64,000 nucleotides of DNA from Lamellibrachia satsuma (lineage: Eukaryota; Annelida; Polychaeta; Sabellida; Siboglinidae), in contig BSQZ01000034.1 in the NCBI GenBank assembly GCA_033239005.1, positions 1,799,001-1,863,000 on the forward strand, given 5' to 3'. The stretch's first letter is position 1; each line of letters opens with the position of its first letter. Shown here in pieces: positions 63,124 through 64,000 of the stretch. A program made the translations under genes and the position numbers. The notes beneath the pieces were generated by a model. The model had not been told where the DNA came from. It worked only from the letters and a program-made list of their open reading frames with translations, and searched no databases.

Positions 63124-63433
63124 CTGTATTCAACCTATTAAGCGTACATGCCCTAATTAGCATACACCTCCTTTTTTAATCAGCAGGACCCATAATTATT
63201 GTAATTTGATTAGGGTGGAACAACTGAAAGTGTTGACACCTGGTGTTAAACAATTGACACTACTTTTCAGTTGTTCTACACTAATCACCAAATGACACCA
63301 CTAGTGTTAAACAGTTACCTTATTGTCTCGAGAAAAAAATGTTGGTGTACGCTTATAAGGACGGATTCCTTTACATTTTTCCGTGCCCAATTTCTTTTCA
63401 AACTTACTATACACGCATTAGATCGAATACGGT
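63124..63433. mobile_element. MITE-like element copy 2
   Basis: CTGTATTCAACCTATTAAGC start, GGTGTACGCTTATAAGGACG near the end. Internally similar to 61201-61495, with a small rearrangement in the hairpin loop (CACCTGGTGTTAAACAATTG). Confidence 0.75.
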
Positions 63434-63490
63434 AAGTGTAATAATTTCTGCAAGAAATGCCCACTAAGCTGCTGTATCTGACTGCTTCAG

Positions 63491-63562
63491 GGTGCTCTAC
63501 GGGAACAAGATATCAGAACTGCCCCCTGGTGTCTTCAGCGGACTCTCGTCACTTCAACTCCT
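63491..63562 (+). CDS. slit: slit exon: D2 LRR 3
   Basis: A 72-nt exon coding VLYGNKISELPPGVFSGL then SSLQLL, the third D2 LRR. LVLYGNKI is one of the most conserved Slit strings, and fly has LPSGVFKGLGSLQLL. The acceptor is GCTTCAG and the donor GTAAGT. The intron before it is 1.7 kb and carries a tandem repeat of 180-200 bp units and a MITE-like element. Confidence 0.98.
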
Positions 63563-63889
63563 GTAAGTGACATACCTGTAATTTACCATTTCATTTATTT
63601 ATGATAAATCACCTGTTTCCTTCATACTGTAATGCTCTTGATGTATTTTAGCATATTACAAGGTATTTACTGGTATTGTAAAAATATTTCTAATAGGGAG
63701 GGAGACTGAGTTAATTTTAAAGCAGGGTGTATAATTTATTAAAATGTTCGGTGAATCATGTCTGGACAGATCACTGCCACCATGTACTAGTTACCTTTCT
63801 GCACTACTGTGCAGTAGTTCTGTCGTGACTGTTTATTGGCTATTATTGATTAATGTTTTTTAAATAATATTTCGTTTTTATGTTTTCAG

Positions 63890-63961
63890 CCTTCTCAATG
63901 CAAACAAAATCACTTGTGTGAGGAAGGATATGTTCCAAGACCTACACAATCTCAATCTGCT
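63890..63961 (+). CDS. slit: slit exon: D2 LRR 4 (last exon in window)
   Basis: A 72-nt exon coding [18 protein letters not shown] then HNLNLL, the fourth D2 LRR. It matches fly and human LLNANKI and [10 protein letters not shown] almost exactly. The acceptor is GTTTTCAG and the donor GTAAGT. The intron before it is 327 bp. The exon that should follow, with the SLYDN LRR, lies beyond the window end. Confidence 0.98.
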
Positions 63962-64000
63962 GTAAGTATTGACATCCACATGTATCCTAGTGGCCCCAAA

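Larger units (their letters stand above)
61778..63490 (+). other. slit: Slit intron between D2 LRR 2 and LRR 3 (1.7 kb)
   Basis: About half is the 180-200-bp tandem repeat at 61856-62632 and most of the rest is a second copy of the MITE-like element (63124-63433). 62640-63115 has no recognised feature. Confidence 0.85.

Noticed and set aside
48942..63889. miR-218, which lies in SLIT introns of vertebrates
   Set aside because: I looked for its mature sequence on both strands in the visible introns and did not find it; in vertebrates it lies further 3' than the exons seen here.

Overview
The window is invertebrate nuclear DNA. It holds one recognisable protein-coding gene: a partial homologue of slit, the secreted leucine-rich-repeat (LRR) axon-guidance ligand of Robo receptors, on the + strand. 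Twelve exons lie between 27770 and 63961 with clean GT-AG junctions. They encode domain D1 from its first LRR through its C-terminal cap, then the N-terminal cap and first four LRRs of D2. Ten are identical 72-nt, 24-codon LRR modules, and every LRR junction falls in phase 2. The exon with the signal peptide and first LRRNT cap was not found and probably lies upstream. The rest of D2, D3, D4, the EGF, laminin-G and cystine-knot regions lie downstream. Residues such as QGNNLT and DNQIHTIE look fly-like. I infer an invertebrate, probably a protostome (perhaps a lophotrochozoan), but the phylum cannot be fixed from this sequence.

Layout. Positions 1-27769 are intron 1 or 5' flank without recognisable exons. 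They carry many microsatellites and minisatellites: a 32-bp CACGTG-bearing array at 9.5 kb, a 12-bp array at 13.1 kb, a 41-bp array at 21 kb, a 42-bp array at 22.6 kb and a 25-bp array at 24.7 kb. 27.8-29.2 kb holds D1 LRR1-3. The 12.9-kb intron that follows contains a 13-bp array, a 3.3-kb satellite of 44-bp units, a GC-rich block near 35.2 kb, SINE and MITE copies, and a LINE fragment interrupted by a 29-bp minisatellite. LRR4 is at 42.1 kb, LRR5-LRRCT at 48.1-48.9 kb, LRRNT2 and the first D2 LRR at 53.9-54.3 kb, and D2 LRR2-4 at 61.7-64.0 kb.

Transposable elements: tRNA-derived SINEs sharing a central domain but with two tails; 3' fragments of at least two non-LTR retrotransposon families; and several short inverted-repeat elements. 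Two minisatellites seem to have grown out of transposon sequence, one from a SINE tRNA-like head (21.0-21.6 kb) and one from LINE polymerase coding sequence (39.2-39.55 kb).

Base composition changes near 48 kb. Upstream, CpG is common and CpG-bearing microsatellites such as (GCAC)n persist. Downstream, CpG is visibly scarce and TG/CA common. This fits germline gene-body methylation starting inside the gene, but it is an inference by eye. No other protein-coding gene, functional tRNA, rRNA or CRISPR array was found.
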